Below are positions 1 through 8,960 of a stretch of 64,000 bases of DNA, piece after piece (positions within the stretch are counted from its first letter, which is position 1; each line of letters opens with the position of its first letter). Made by a program: the position numbers and the translations under genes. This DNA is from Chitinivorax sp. PXF-14 (lineage in GTDB: Bacteria; Pseudomonadota; Gammaproteobacteria; Burkholderiales; SCOH01): contig NZ_JBFNXJ010000007.1 in the NCBI RefSeq assembly GCF_040812015.1, positions 1-64,000 of the forward strand, read 5' to 3'. Below the pieces are notes generated by a model that saw only the letters and a program-made list of their open reading frames with translations, was not told the DNA's origin and did not search any database.

Positions 1-39
1 GGCACAGTGCTAACCCCCTGCATTAATAAAAAATTAGTG

Positions 40-858
40 TTAATTAATACTAAATTGAGAAATAACGTTAGTTACCGACGACTGAATCAACATCCACTCG
101 TTAAGCAGACCTCGCCGATAGCTAACGTTCACCGTTGCTTCATGCATATAGGGCTCCAGACTGAATGTCTGAGTACATGGTGCTGCGGCATGACGAACGT
201 TTGAGCACTTGATAAATGTGTCTATTTGTCCATCCTTGTTAAGGTGGTAAAAGACATCCTCATATAATTCATCAGGCATATCATTCTGTCCCCCGGATGT
301 GTTAGCCAACTTCGGTGTCAGGCTGGTAAGACCGTAGATTTTTTCTGGCACGTCAATATATGGTGGCCGATATGTGTCGGGAGCTTTAATTGTGGCTAAA
401 TACCGCTCTAGATACCCTGCTTTGGCACCGTGCTCTCCCGACCCGACCCTCACTCTGATCCAAGTGGTGTTGAATATCGAATGGGCTCGCTTGTCAGCTT
501 CGGTCTGCGGGGTCAGTGGCGCCATATCCGGAAAACGAATTTCGAAGCCGAAGCTGCGTAGTTTGGACTGGTAGGTGCGCTCCGGTATTGGCCCATTGCG
601 CGGCTCCATGAATTGAGGGTCGCCGTTGTACTCGACGAAATGGGCGTAAGGCTCCGGAATGGATACGGGAACGCCACCCAGGTCGCCAATGACCGGGCCC
701 CGCTTTGCCTCATGAAACATCCAGCCGTCGGTAAGGCTTACACCGCGTAGATTGCTGTAGAGCCAGACCGTTACCGTGATAGCCAGCGCAATTTTTATCA
801 GCAAACTGATTGCTGGTCGCTTGAACAAGTGCGACACCTGCTTTGGAAGGAACGACAT
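40..858 (-). CDS. Membrane-anchored protein of unknown function
   Basis: I do not recognise a named family. The 272-residue product has a basic N-terminus followed by one hydrophobic segment (about residues 17-35, ISLLIKIALAITVTVWLY) with no obvious cleavage site, so it is probably a signal-anchored protein with a soluble periplasmic domain. Conserved-looking stretches include GDLGGVPVSIPEPYAHFVEY (about residues 58-77) and a later KLRSFGFEIRFPDMAP. The start is set by a strong AGGAGG site 7-12 bases upstream. The gene stands alone; the next gene upstream points the other way. The periplasmic layout would fit an immunity-type or envelope protein, but nothing in the sequence proves this. Confidence 0.75.
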   Translation of the reverse strand: MSFLPKQVSHLFKRPAISLLIKIALAITVTVWLYSNLRGVSLTDGWMFHEAKRGPVIGDLGGVPVSIPEPYAHFVEYNGDPQFMEPRNGPIPERTYQSKLRSFGFEIRFPDMAPLTPQTEADKRAHSIFNTTWIRVRVGSGEHGAKAGYLERYLATIKAPDTYRPPYIDVPEKIYGLTSLTPKLANTSGGQNDMPDELYEDVFYHLNKDGQIDTFIKCSNVRHAAAPCTQTFSLEPYMHEATVNVSYRRGLLNEWMLIQSSVTNVISQFSIN

Positions 859-924
859 CTCAACTGCCTCCTAAATCTCTTTTTTCACCACTGGATTATG
901 TTGTTACTAGCATTCCTGAGCCAA

Positions 925-1007
925 GTAGGGTGGGCAATTTATTGCCCACGCGACAACCGATGCAACTCTAGTCCACATTTCGTGTGGGCAATGCTTGCCC
1001 ACCCTAC
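925..1007. repeat. Inverted-repeat element, REP/MITE-like
   Basis: Two imperfect arms, GTAGGGTGGGCAAT...TTGCCCACGCG (925-952) and CGTGTGGGCAATGC...CCACCCTAC (980-1007), face each other across about 27 bases. Each arm is itself partly palindromic (GGGCAA/TTGCCC). Dispersed elements with GTAGGGTGGGCAA ends are common in proteobacterial intergenic DNA. No coding content is seen. Confidence 0.6.
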
Positions 1008-1087
1008 CCGACTCTTTAACCTGCCGTGCCTGCTCATCTTGCCGGCGCGAGCCACAATATGTTTCACAAATTCCGTCTGCCACCAAA

Positions 1088-1900
1088 ATGCTGAAACTCA
1101 CAGAATTCCTGCTTGCATGCAAAGTGTCAATTGACCTCGACAGTTACAAGATTCATCTCGCAACAGGAAATGATGAGAACCCACCTCTTGAAGCATTCTT
1201 TGCTGGAAGATTCAAAGAATGGCAGGAACATCAAACTCGCATGAACTTTCCGTGCGATATAGTCATTGGCCTAATTTAACTATCAAAGAATAAATGGCTG
1301 TTTGCTGGGGTCTTCCAAGGCCTGGGTTGCATAAAGAAATCAGATAATCATGTCATTTATGAAACCAAGCTAATGCCCGGCCAAGATGACTTGATTGGTC
1401 GTGTGATTGTTGAGCACGCACGAGCAGGAAGAGCATCATATCTAATCGGCAAATCGGATGGCGGCGCATTTAGCATCTCCGAGGTAAGAGAGAAAAAACT
1501 GTCCGTCGAAGAATTTCCCGGCTTCAATTCAGTCTGCGTGTCTTTTTCCAAGTTGAAACTCATTATCGAACAACAGATTCAGTCTTGGTATGGCGCACTA
1601 TCAAATATAAAGGGGGTCTACCTGATTACAGACAGAGAGACCGGAAAGTTATACGTCGGTAGTGCCACGGGTGATTGCGGGCTGTGGCAAAGATGGTCAA
1701 GCTATGTCACATCAGGACATGGCGGCAACAAGGAGCTGATAGCGCTTCTCAAGAACAAACCTATTGATTATTGCTCCCGTTTCCAATATTCAATCCTCGA
1801 AATCGCCGACTCTCACGCATCAGACGGTTATATTGGTAAGCGCGAAATATATTGGAAAGACGTTCTCATGAGTCGGGTGCATGGCTACAACTCGAACTGA
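1088..1900 (+). pseudogene. GIY-YIG nuclease family gene broken by one nonsense codon
   Basis: Two open segments in the same frame, 1088-1276 and 1280-1900, are separated only by a TAA at 1277-1279. Joined, they give about 270 residues, the usual size of this GIY-YIG family. The join reads ...CDIVIGLI-stop-LSKNKWLFAGVFQG..., smooth across the stop, so a CAA glutamine codon mutated to TAA is the simplest explanation. The C-terminal half carries the GIY-YIG core GVYLITDRETGKLYVGSATG followed by WQRW and a GHGGN motif. A shortened protein could restart at ATG 1373 and keep the whole nuclease core. No clear ribosome site precedes 1088, so that start is a best guess. Confidence 0.7.
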
Positions 1901-2099
1901 CGCGAAACATGACCCGGCGTTAAGAAACTCCCAGCCAACAGGTAATCGATAGCCTTTCCTCCACCCAATCACACCGCTAGCCGATCACGCGTGCCAGCCC
2001 ATGTGTGACCAGCCCCCGCCACTGGCGCCGCGGGCTGTATGTTTGCCCGCGTCCGGGCTACAGTGGCGGCATACCGCCGTGACGCCACCGAAAGCCCGC

Positions 2100-2474
2100 A
2101 TGCCAGACTCCAGTTCTCCCGCCGCCGTCGTCCAGCGCCAGCTCGATGCCTACAATGCACGCGATCTCGATGCCTGGCTCGCCACCTATGCGCCGGACGC
2201 GCGCCAGTTCGAGCATCCCGGCATTCTGCTGGCCGAGGGCCATGCGCAGATCCGGCGGCGCAGCGAGCCGCGCTTTGCCGAGCCCAATCTGCATGCGCGG
2301 CTGGTGCAGCGCAGCGTGATGGGGCAGATGGTGATCGATCAGGAGGTGGTCAGCCGCACCTTTCCCGAAGGGCCGGGCACGATCGAGCTGGTGTGCATCT
2401 ACGAGGTGCGCGAGGGGCTGATCCGGAGCGCCTCGTTCGTGTTCGGCGACAAGACGCTGGCCGCGGCCGGCTGA
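2100..2474 (+). CDS. NTF2-like / SnoaL-fold family protein
   Basis: The 124-residue product has the size and pattern of the small NTF2-like (steroid delta-isomerase or SnoaL) fold: an N-terminal helix with VVQRQLDAYNARDLDAWLATYAPDAR, a mid-protein acidic/basic segment and a C-terminal beta strand ending VCIYEVREGLIRSASFVFGD. Such proteins are often small-molecule-binding or isomerase-like, and the substrate cannot be read from sequence. ATG 2100 is chosen because it begins the family-like N-terminus; the upstream extension of the frame is low complexity. It lies 67 bases before another small gene on the same strand. Confidence 0.7.
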   Translation: MPDSSSPAAVVQRQLDAYNARDLDAWLATYAPDARQFEHPGILLAEGHAQIRRRSEPRFAEPNLHARLVQRSVMGQMVIDQEVVSRTFPEGPGTIELVCIYEVREGLIRSASFVFGDKTLAAAG

Positions 2475-2541
2475 CTGGCGCCCGCAGGGCCAACCCGAGG
2501 TGGAGCGGGTTTCGATTCCACATGCCGCGAGGACATGCACG

Positions 2542-2892
2542 ATGGGCGCATTCATCTACGTCAAAATCCCCAGCGCGAACGCTACCGACGCAGGGCTGCA
2601 GCGCTACCAGGCGGGCCTCGACGACGCGCTGCTGGCGCAGGGGCTGGGCGCGGTGATCGGCTGGGGCAGCTCGATGGGCGAGGAAAACCGCGGCGGCCAC
2701 CGCGAGCTGGCGTTTCACCGCATCGACATCGAGGTCGAGGATGTCGAGCGCGCACGGCCGCTGTTGCGGCAGGCGTTGAGCGTGCTGGGTGCGCCGGCCG
2801 GCAGCGAGCTGCATTACAGCCTCGGTGCGGCGCGCTACCAGGACGTGCTGGGCGGTGGCGACTGGCGGCTCGCCGAAGGGCTGGCCGATTGA
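2542..2892 (+). CDS. Conserved hypothetical protein
   Basis: A 116-residue soluble protein with no signal peptide or membrane segment. It begins MGAFIYVKIPSANATDAGLQ and ends with a negatively charged tail. The central IDIEVEDVERARPLLRQALSVLGAPAGSELHY looks like a ferredoxin-like alpha/beta element, and the family is not recognised. The start is supported by a GAGGA site 9-13 bases upstream. It follows the NTF2-like gene and precedes ylqF on the same strand. Confidence 0.65.
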   Translation: MGAFIYVKIPSANATDAGLQRYQAGLDDALLAQGLGAVIGWGSSMGEENRGGHRELAFHRIDIEVEDVERARPLLRQALSVLGAPAGSELHYSLGAARYQDVLGGGDWRLAEGLAD

Positions 2893-2953
2893 GCGGCGCG
2901 GCCTCTTGACACAGGCCGTACAATAACAAGCTGATTGTGTAGAAGATTCCGCC

Positions 2954-3877
2954 ATGCCTATCCAATGGTTCCCCGGCCACATGAATGCGGCGCGCAAGAA
3001 GGCCGCCGAGACGATGGCTGCCGTCGATGTCGTGATCGAGGTGGTCGACGCGCGCCTGCCGCAGGCCAGCAGCAACCCGATGATCGAGGAGCTGCGCGTG
3101 TTCCGCCAGCGGCCGTGCCTCAAGCTGCTGAACAAGGCCGACATCGCCGACCCGAACATCACCAAGCAGTGGCTCACCGCGCTCAACGGGCAGAAGGGCA
3201 TCAAGGCCGTGGCGCTGTCAGCCAAGAAGCCCGGCGACGTAGCCAAGATCGGTGCCTGGTGCGAGGCGCTGGCGCCGCATCGCGGCACGGCGGAGAAGCC
3301 GCTGCGGATGATGATCATGGGCATCCCCAACGTCGGCAAATCGACGCTGATGAATGCGCTGATCAAGCGCAAGGTGGCGGCCGTCGGCGACGAGCCGGCG
3401 GTGACCAAGAGCGTGCAGCGCCTCGACATCAACGAGCGCATGACGCTGATCGACACGCCGGGCCTGATGTGGCCGAAGATCGCGCATGACAGCGACGGCT
3501 ATATGCTGGCGGCGAGCCATGCCATCGGCACCAACGCGGTGATCGACGACGAGGTGGCGGCGTTTCTCGGCGACCTGCTGCTCAGGCACTACCCGGCGCT
3601 GCTGGCGGGCAAGTACGGTATCGCCACCGAGGGGCTGGACGGCGTCGGCGTGATCGAGGCGATCGCCAAACGCCGCGCCTTCCGCCTCAAGGGCGGCGAT
3701 CTCGACCTCGAAAAGGCTGCGCTGGCCTTGCTGAAGGACTACCGCACCGGCGTGCTCGGCCGCATCAGCCTCGAAACGCCGGCGAGCCGCGCGGCCATGC
3801 TGGCGGCAGCGGCCGAGGCCGCCAAGCCGGCCAGGCCGGCAGACGACGCCACCGACGACACCGACAGCGCCGGGTAA
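2954..3877 (+). CDS. ylqF: Ribosome biogenesis GTPase YlqF/RbgA family
   Basis: A circularly permuted GTPase of 307 residues. The G motifs occur in the permuted order: G4 NKAD (60-63), G5 SAK (89-91), G1 GIPNVGKST (123-131), then G3 DTPGL (167-171). The N-terminus MPIQWFPGHMNAARK is the family hallmark. In Bacillus the homologue RbgA completes 50S ribosomal subunit assembly; the same role is inferred here. The C-terminal 30 residues are Ala/Asp-rich and probably disordered. The ATG is fixed by the conserved PGHM start. Confidence 0.93.
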   Translation: MPIQWFPGHMNAARKKAAETMAAVDVVIEVVDARLPQASSNPMIEELRVFRQRPCLKLLNKADIADPNITKQWLTALNGQKGIKAVALSAKKPGDVAKIGAWCEALAPHRGTAEKPLRMMIMGIPNVGKSTLMNALIKRKVAAVGDEPAVTKSVQRLDINERMTLIDTPGLMWPKIAHDSDGYMLAASHAIGTNAVIDDEVAAFLGDLLLRHYPALLAGKYGIATEGLDGVGVIEAIAKRRAFRLKGGDLDLEKAALALLKDYRTGVLGRISLETPASRAAMLAAAAEAAKPARPADDATDDTDSAG

Positions 3878-4092
3878 GCGCGCTACCGGCTGGCGATTCA
3901 CCCGGAAAATCAATGCCATGGGCATCGGGCACGCTTGCGCGCGCGGCCCGGCCCGCCGCTCGTGCGGCCCAATCTTCCGCTCATCTCCCCACACTCCCGC
4001 TCTGGCGCTTGCTTGGCCGATACTGTCGGGCTCATTTGCTATGCTGAAACGAGCCGCGACAGATGGCTCGCCTGTTTACCCCGGGGATACAC

Positions 4093-4734
4093 ATGAAAAT
4101 CAAACACTGGCTGGCGGGCATGGCGCTTGCAGGATGGGCAATGGCCGCGCCGGCCCTGGAACTGGCTGGCATCGAAGTGCCCGAGCTGCAGAAAGTGCGC
4201 GGTGAAATCCTGCTGCGCAACGGCGCCGGCATACGCACGGCCATGGGCTTCAACGTCTATGTCGGCGTGCTCTACCTGCTGGCGGGCAAGCATGATGCCG
4301 ACGCGATCATCGGCTCACCCACGCCCAAGCGCATGCTGCTAGTGTTGCGCCGTGACCTGAAATCGAGGGTGCTGCTGACGGCATTCCGCGATGGCATGCA
4401 GCTCAACGCCGATGACGCCACGCGCGACCGCCTGAAGCCGCGCATCGCCCAGTTCGAGCGCGTGTTCGACCGCATCCGCGATACCAAGACGGGCGACCAG
4501 CTGGCGCTCGATGTCGGCGGCGACGGCTCGGTGGACGTGGTGTTCAACGGCAAGGTCGAGGAGATGATCCCCGGCCCCGACATCGGCCCGGCCGTGCTCA
4601 AGATCTGGCTTGGCCAGAACCCGGTATCCGACGACCTGAAGAACGCACTGCTGGCGGCCACGGCCAAGCCGAGCAGCAGCGTGGTGCGCCAGTCGTCCGC
4701 CTTCGATTCGGTGTTCGAGGGCTACTCGCCATGA
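4093..4734 (+). CDS. Chalcone isomerase-like periplasmic protein
   Basis: A 213-residue product with a clear signal peptide (MKIKHWLAGMALAGWAMAAPA, cleavage expected after about residue 19). The mature part matches the chalcone isomerase-like family of bacterial exported proteins: VRGEILLRNGAGIRTAMGFNVYVGVLYL, then MLLVLRRDLKSRVL and a late LKIWLGQNPVSDDLKNALL. Bacterial members are thought to bind fatty acids or similar ligands, and enzymatic activity is not established. The ATG is preceded by a GGGGAT ribosome site. The nearby upstream ATG at 4063 would put extra residues before the signal peptide and is rejected. Confidence 0.85.
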   Translation: MKIKHWLAGMALAGWAMAAPALELAGIEVPELQKVRGEILLRNGAGIRTAMGFNVYVGVLYLLAGKHDADAIIGSPTPKRMLLVLRRDLKSRVLLTAFRDGMQLNADDATRDRLKPRIAQFERVFDRIRDTKTGDQLALDVGGDGSVDVVFNGKVEEMIPGPDIGPAVLKIWLGQNPVSDDLKNALLAATAKPSSSVVRQSSAFDSVFEGYSP

Positions 4735-4824
4735 GCCGCGCCACAGCGGCAGCAGCGCACAAATAGTCAGGAGTGGCTGGAGGGCGGCGACTATAGTGCG
4801 GACATTCCACGAGAAGAAAAGACC

Positions 4825-6306
4825 ATGTCCGCTACCCGCCAGATCGTCTACCAGATATTCCCCGAACGTTTCGCCATCGGCCAGCCGCATACCAGTGCGA
4901 GCAAGCTGGCCCAGCCAGCCTACCAGCGCCCCGGCAATTTCACCAAGAACTGGGACGAGCGGCCCGCCACCACACCCGAGCAGCAGGCCAACCCCGGCCA
5001 GGGCTTTTACGGCGGCGACCTGCAAGGCGTGATCGACAAGCTCGATTACCTGCAGGCGCTCGGCGTGACCACGCTGTATTTCACGCCGATCTTCGAGGCG
5101 CCGTCGAACCACAAGTACGACGCGGTCGACTTCTTCCGCATCGACCCGATGTTCGGCGACGAGGCCACGTTGCGCCGCCTGATCGCCGAGCTCAAGGCGC
5201 GCGGCATGGGGCTGATCCTCGATGCGGTGCTGAACCACGTGAACCACGGCCACCCGTGGTTTCTCGCCGCCCAGCGTGGCGAACAGCCCTACCGCGACTG
5301 GTTCGGTTTCGACGCGCAGGGCCGCCACCAGTGCTGGTGGGGGCACGAATACCTGGCCGAGCTCAATCTGGAAAACGAGGCGCTGCAGCAGGTGCTGTTC
5401 AAAGGCCGCGACAGCTTTCTCGCCCACTATCTCGACATGGGCATCCAGGGCTGGCGCTTCGACACCGCGCAGGATCTGGGCCTGAAGACCGCACGCCGCA
5501 TCCGCGCGGCGATTGCCCCACGCTACCCGCAAGCCGAGCTGCTGGGCGAGCTGATGAGCTATGCCGGCGGCTGGATCGACGGCACGGGTTACACCGGCAT
5601 GATGAATTACTACTTCCGCGAGGCGATGCTGGCCTGGCTCGCCGGCGACATCGGCCACCGCCAGGCCAACCAGGCGATGCGCGACTACTACGAAGGCTAC
5701 GGCCACCAAGGCGCGCTCAACTCCTGGCTCATGCTGTCGAGCCATGACACGATGCGGCTCAGAACCGCCCTCCCCGACGTACGCCTGCGCCAGCTGGCGA
5801 TGGCCGCGCAGTTCACGCTGCCGGGTATACCGCTGGTCTACTACGGTGAGGAAAACGGCATGGAGGGTGGCAACGACCCCGACTGCCGCCGCCCGATGGT
5901 GTGGGATGAATCAGGCTGGGAGCGGTCGATGCGCGATTTCGTGCAGCAGCTCGTGGCGCTGCGCCAGAGCCTGCCGGCACTGCAGCACGGCAGGCTGACG
6001 ATGCTCGGCGACAGGCAGGATGGCAACGCGCTGATCTACCTGCGCCATACCGATGTCCCCGGCGAGGTGGCGCTGGTGGCGCTGAATCTCGGCGATCAGC
6101 CGCTCAGGCAGCTGGTGTTCGTGCCCTACCCACACCTGTACAACAGCGTGCCGCTGCAGGATCGGCTCGACGACTCGCGCGAGCCGATCAGGATGGGTGG
6201 GGGATGCGTGTGGGTGGAGGCGCCGGCCAGGGGCGCGGCGCTATACACACCGTTCGAGCCGCACGAGCGCTTCCGCTTCTACAAGGAACGCAATCTCGTC
6301 CCCTGA
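4825..6306 (+). CDS. GH13 alpha-amylase family glycosidase
   Basis: A 493-residue TIM-barrel glycosidase of the neopullulanase/cyclomaltodextrinase/alpha-glucosidase type. The four conserved GH13 regions are visible: I DAVLNHVNH (133-141), II GWRFDTAQD with nucleophile Asp213, III LLGELM with acid/base Glu242, and IV LSSHDT with the third acid Asp308. A GFYGGDLQG box near residue 60 precedes the barrel, as in neopullulanases. There is no signal peptide, so it probably acts on intracellular malto-oligosaccharides. It lacks the N-terminal domain of classic neopullulanases. No sugar transporter lies next to it. Confidence 0.9.
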   Translation: MSATRQIVYQIFPERFAIGQPHTSASKLAQPAYQRPGNFTKNWDERPATTPEQQANPGQGFYGGDLQGVIDKLDYLQALGVTTLYFTPIFEAPSNHKYDAVDFFRIDPMFGDEATLRRLIAELKARGMGLILDAVLNHVNHGHPWFLAAQRGEQPYRDWFGFDAQGRHQCWWGHEYLAELNLENEALQQVLFKGRDSFLAHYLDMGIQGWRFDTAQDLGLKTARRIRAAIAPRYPQAELLGELMSYAGGWIDGTGYTGMMNYYFREAMLAWLAGDIGHRQANQAMRDYYEGYGHQGALNSWLMLSSHDTMRLRTALPDVRLRQLAMAAQFTLPGIPLVYYGEENGMEGGNDPDCRRPMVWDESGWERSMRDFVQQLVALRQSLPALQHGRLTMLGDRQDGNALIYLRHTDVPGEVALVALNLGDQPLRQLVFVPYPHLYNSVPLQDRLDDSREPIRMGGGCVWVEAPARGAALYTPFEPHERFRFYKERNLVP

Positions 6307-6363
6307 CTTGGGAGCATCGGCCGGGCCGCGCAGGTCAGGTCAGCTCAAACTGACCGCCTCGCC

Positions 6364-6975
6364 TCAGCGCAGCTTGGCGTTCGATGCGGTCGGGCCCATC
6401 GACGGACCGTGGCGGTGCGAGCGCCGGCGGCGGCTGCGACGGTGCACGGGCCGCGAATAGTGGCGGAACAGGTAAACGACGCCAGCCGCCAGGAACAGAC
6501 ACAACACCAGCACGCTCATGACCTGCACCGGATTGATCGCGGGCCAGTCGGACAGCGGGTCGTCATCCGGGTTGGTGTCGTCATTGCGGCGGTCGGAGAG
6601 GTTGGCAAAGGTGCTGACGAGGTGATCGACCCCGCCGAGCGGCGCCAGCGTGCTGGCGATCTCGACCGTCTCATACTGGCGGCCGACCTCGTTGACCGCG
6701 TCCTCGCCGCGCATCGTGCCCTCCGGCGCGAGCTCTAGCTTGATCTGGGACGACACGGCAGGCTGGACATCGGCGCCACGCACGCGCTCGGAGAATTCGC
6801 GCACGAGGCTGCCGGTGCGGGCCGACTCCTCCAGCCGCGTGCCAAGCTCGGTGCTGTCATCCATACGCAATACGACGGAATCGGTGGCACCCTGCAAGGG
6901 CGCGGCAGACAGCGGGGTCACGGCTAGCGCCCCCATCAGCAATGCGGCACGCGCCGCGGCGATTCTTAGCTGCAT
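6364..6975 (-). CDS. Exported single-pass membrane protein, unknown function
   Basis: A 203-residue protein with a signal peptide (about residues 1-24, MQLRIAAARAALLMGALAVT), a soluble acidic region, one membrane helix near residues 153-170 (VMSVLVLCLFLAAGVVYLF) and a very basic C-terminal tail (RPVHRRSRRRRSHRH). The topology predicts a periplasmic domain with a short arginine-rich cytoplasmic tail. No family is recognised. It converges with the GH13 gene. The intergenic region beyond its start (6976-7254) shows no gene. Confidence 0.6.
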   Translation of the reverse strand: MQLRIAAARAALLMGALAVTPLSAAPLQGATDSVVLRMDDSTELGTRLEESARTGSLVREFSERVRGADVQPAVSSQIKLELAPEGTMRGEDAVNEVGRQYETVEIASTLAPLGGVDHLVSTFANLSDRRNDDTNPDDDPLSDWPAINPVQVMSVLVLCLFLAAGVVYLFRHYSRPVHRRSRRRRSHRHGPSMGPTASNAKLR

Positions 6976-7254
6976 AGCTCCTCCACCTGTCGTTTCGATG
7001 CACGGGCGAGACCTGTGTCGCGCCCTGCAAGCCTCCGTCCACTACGTTCTGCCTATTATCTAGGCAAACCCCGGGGGCAGGACAAGCTCGAAATTTCGCA
7101 TATATTTCATATGCTTGACTCGCCGTGGCGCGATGCATATGGCGGCTTGCAAGTCCCCGCCGGCACACCGCGGTGACAATGCCCGCGCACCAGCGTGCGC
7201 CGACTGCTGGCACCCGCCATCAAGTCATTGTATTGATTAGATTTTCCGCCCTTC

Positions 7255-7287
7255 AAAAAGCAACACCCGGCCACGGTGGCCGGGTGT
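7255..7287 (-). terminator. Rho-independent terminator of the ABC binding-protein gene
   Basis: A perfect 11-bp stem ACACCCGGCCA / TGGCCGGGTGT (7263-7287, loop CGG) is followed on the minus strand by a T-rich tract (GCTTTTTG, 7255-7262). It lies 36 bases beyond the stop of the binding-protein gene. Confidence 0.8.
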
Positions 7288-7322
7288 GCAAAGATGAACG
7301 GATACGCCTGCGTGGCGCGCGC

Positions 7323-8099
7323 TCAGTCGTCGAGCTGGCCCGGCGCGAAATACCTGGCGCCGATCTGCTTGAACGTGCCGTTCTGCTTCACCGCGGCGAT
7401 CGCCTTGTTGAAGCGATCCTTCAGCGCGCCATCGTTTTTGCGCAGCGCCACCGCCACACCGAGGCCCAGCACGCCGTTCTGGCGGCCATCGAAGGTCGGG
7501 CCGGTGAACTCGTAGTTCTTGCCGTCGGCCTTGTCGAGGAAGCCCTCCTGCAGCTGCACCACATTGCCGAAGGTGAGGTCGGCGCGCCCAGTGCCCAGCT
7601 CCAGCATCGGGTCCATCGCGTTGACGGTGCGTGTGATCTTGGCGACCTTTTCGAAACGCTCGGTGACGAACTTGTCCTGCGGCGTGCTGATCTGCACCGC
7701 GATGGTCTTGCCCTTGAGGCCGGCCTCGGAGATGTCGATATTGGCGCCCTTCCTGGCCACGAAGCGGTTCTTCATGTGGTAGTAGACGTCGCTGAAATCG
7801 ACGACCTTGCGGCGATCCTCGGTGATGTTCATCGACGAGATGATCGCGTCGTACTTCCTCACCTGCAGCCCGGGGATCAGCCCGTCCCAGGCCTGGTCGA
7901 TGATCTCGCAGCGGGCCTTCATCTCGTTGCACAGGGCCTGCGCCAGCTCGACCTCGAAGCCCGCCGGCTTGCCGTCCTTGCCCTGGAACTCGAACGGCGG
8001 GTAGGTGGCATCGGTCGCAATGCGGAGCACGGCCTCGGCCTGCGCTTGAACGGAACAGCCAACGACGGCGGCAAGCGCCAGCAATTTCAGGGTCTTCAT
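7323..8099 (-). CDS. Amino-acid ABC transporter periplasmic binding protein
   Basis: A solute-binding protein of family 3, 258 residues. It has a signal peptide (MKTLKLLALAAVVGCSVQAQA) and the characteristic start of the mature domain LRIATDATYPPFEFQGKDGK, then GFEVELAQALC, AWDGLIPGLQVRKYDAIISS and MNITEDRRK. This matches lysine/arginine/ornithine/histidine binding proteins (ArgT/HisJ-like); the exact ligand is not settled. ATG 8099 is chosen over the longer frame because it starts the signal peptide and has a GGAGAGA site. No permease or ATPase gene is adjacent, so it is an orphan binding protein that must share a transporter. Confidence 0.9.
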   Translation of the reverse strand: MKTLKLLALAAVVGCSVQAQAEAVLRIATDATYPPFEFQGKDGKPAGFEVELAQALCNEMKARCEIIDQAWDGLIPGLQVRKYDAIISSMNITEDRRKVVDFSDVYYHMKNRFVARKGANIDISEAGLKGKTIAVQISTPQDKFVTERFEKVAKITRTVNAMDPMLELGTGRADLTFGNVVQLQEGFLDKADGKNYEFTGPTFDGRQNGVLGLGVAVALRKNDGALKDRFNKAIAAVKQNGTFKQIGARYFAPGQLDD

Positions 8100-8136
8100 G
8101 CGTTTCTCTCCAGAGTCGTCAATCAAAGCAGCGTCG

Positions 8137-8955
8137 TTATGGAAATACCCGGTGCGACAGCGCCGGCAGGCGGCACCGCAGCTCGGCTTGCAGGGCAAGA
8201 TCGATGTCGGCGAGCGCGATGCCCTCACCCGACGCCACACAGTCAAGGACCTTGCCCCACGGGTCCACGATCATGCTGTGTCCAAATGTCTGCTTGCCAC
8301 CCGGATGCTCGCCCCCCTGCCCGGCGGCGATCACGTAGGCGAGGTTCTCGACCGCGCGGGCGCGCAGCAGCAGCTCCCAGTGCGCCTCGCCGGTGGTACG
8401 GGTGAACGCGGCCGGCGCGGCGATCAGCTCGGGCGCGGGCGGCAGGCGGTAGAACTCGGGAAAGCGCAGGTCGTAGCAGACCGACAGCTTGAGCCGCCCG
8501 AGCGGCGTGCTGGCGACGACCGGCTCGCGGCCCGCGCACATCGTCGCTGCCTCGTCGTAATGCTGCTCGCCATGGTGGAAGCCGAACAGGTGCACCTTGT
8601 CGTAGCGCGCCGCGCACTCGCCCTGCGGGTCGAACAGCAGGCTGCTGTTGTATATCCTGCCCGGCGCCAAGCTCTGCAGCGGCACGGTGCCGCCGATCAG
8701 CCAGACGCGATGGGTACGCGCCAGGCCGGTAAGGTGGCGCTGTATCGGGCCGTCGCCGAATGGCTCGGCCAGTGCGACCCTGCGCGGCTCGTCGGCCGGC
8801 ATCAGGTAGAAATATTCGGGCAGCGCGACAAGCTGCGCGCCGCGCCAGGCGGCCTCTGCGACGAGGCGGGAAGCCGCGTCCAGATTGGCTTGCAGGCTGT
8901 CGCCGGAAACCATCTGGATGGCGGCGACGCGGTGGCTGGCGGGTGTCGTCGTCAT
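8137..8955 (-). CDS. Carbon-nitrogen hydrolase (Nit/omega-amidase type)
   Basis: A nitrilase-superfamily amidase of 272 residues with the Glu-Lys-Cys triad visible: Glu47 in VALPEYFYL, Lys120 in YDKVHLF and Cys160 in SVCYDLRFPE. The YDLRFPE motif and size are those of Nit1/Nit2-type enzymes, which hydrolyse deaminated glutathione or alpha-ketoglutaramate. The start lies 5 bases after the stop of the aminotransferase gene, so the two are one operon. That pairing favours an omega-amidase role that removes the 2-oxo-amide made when glutamine is the amino donor. The specificity is inferred. Confidence 0.88.
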   Translation of the reverse strand: MTTTPASHRVAAIQMVSGDSLQANLDAASRLVAEAAWRGAQLVALPEYFYLMPADEPRRVALAEPFGDGPIQRHLTGLARTHRVWLIGGTVPLQSLAPGRIYNSSLLFDPQGECAARYDKVHLFGFHHGEQHYDEAATMCAGREPVVASTPLGRLKLSVCYDLRFPEFYRLPPAPELIAAPAAFTRTTGEAHWELLLRARAVENLAYVIAAGQGGEHPGGKQTFGHSMIVDPWGKVLDCVASGEGIALADIDLALQAELRCRLPALSHRVFP

Positions 8956-8960
8956 GGCGG

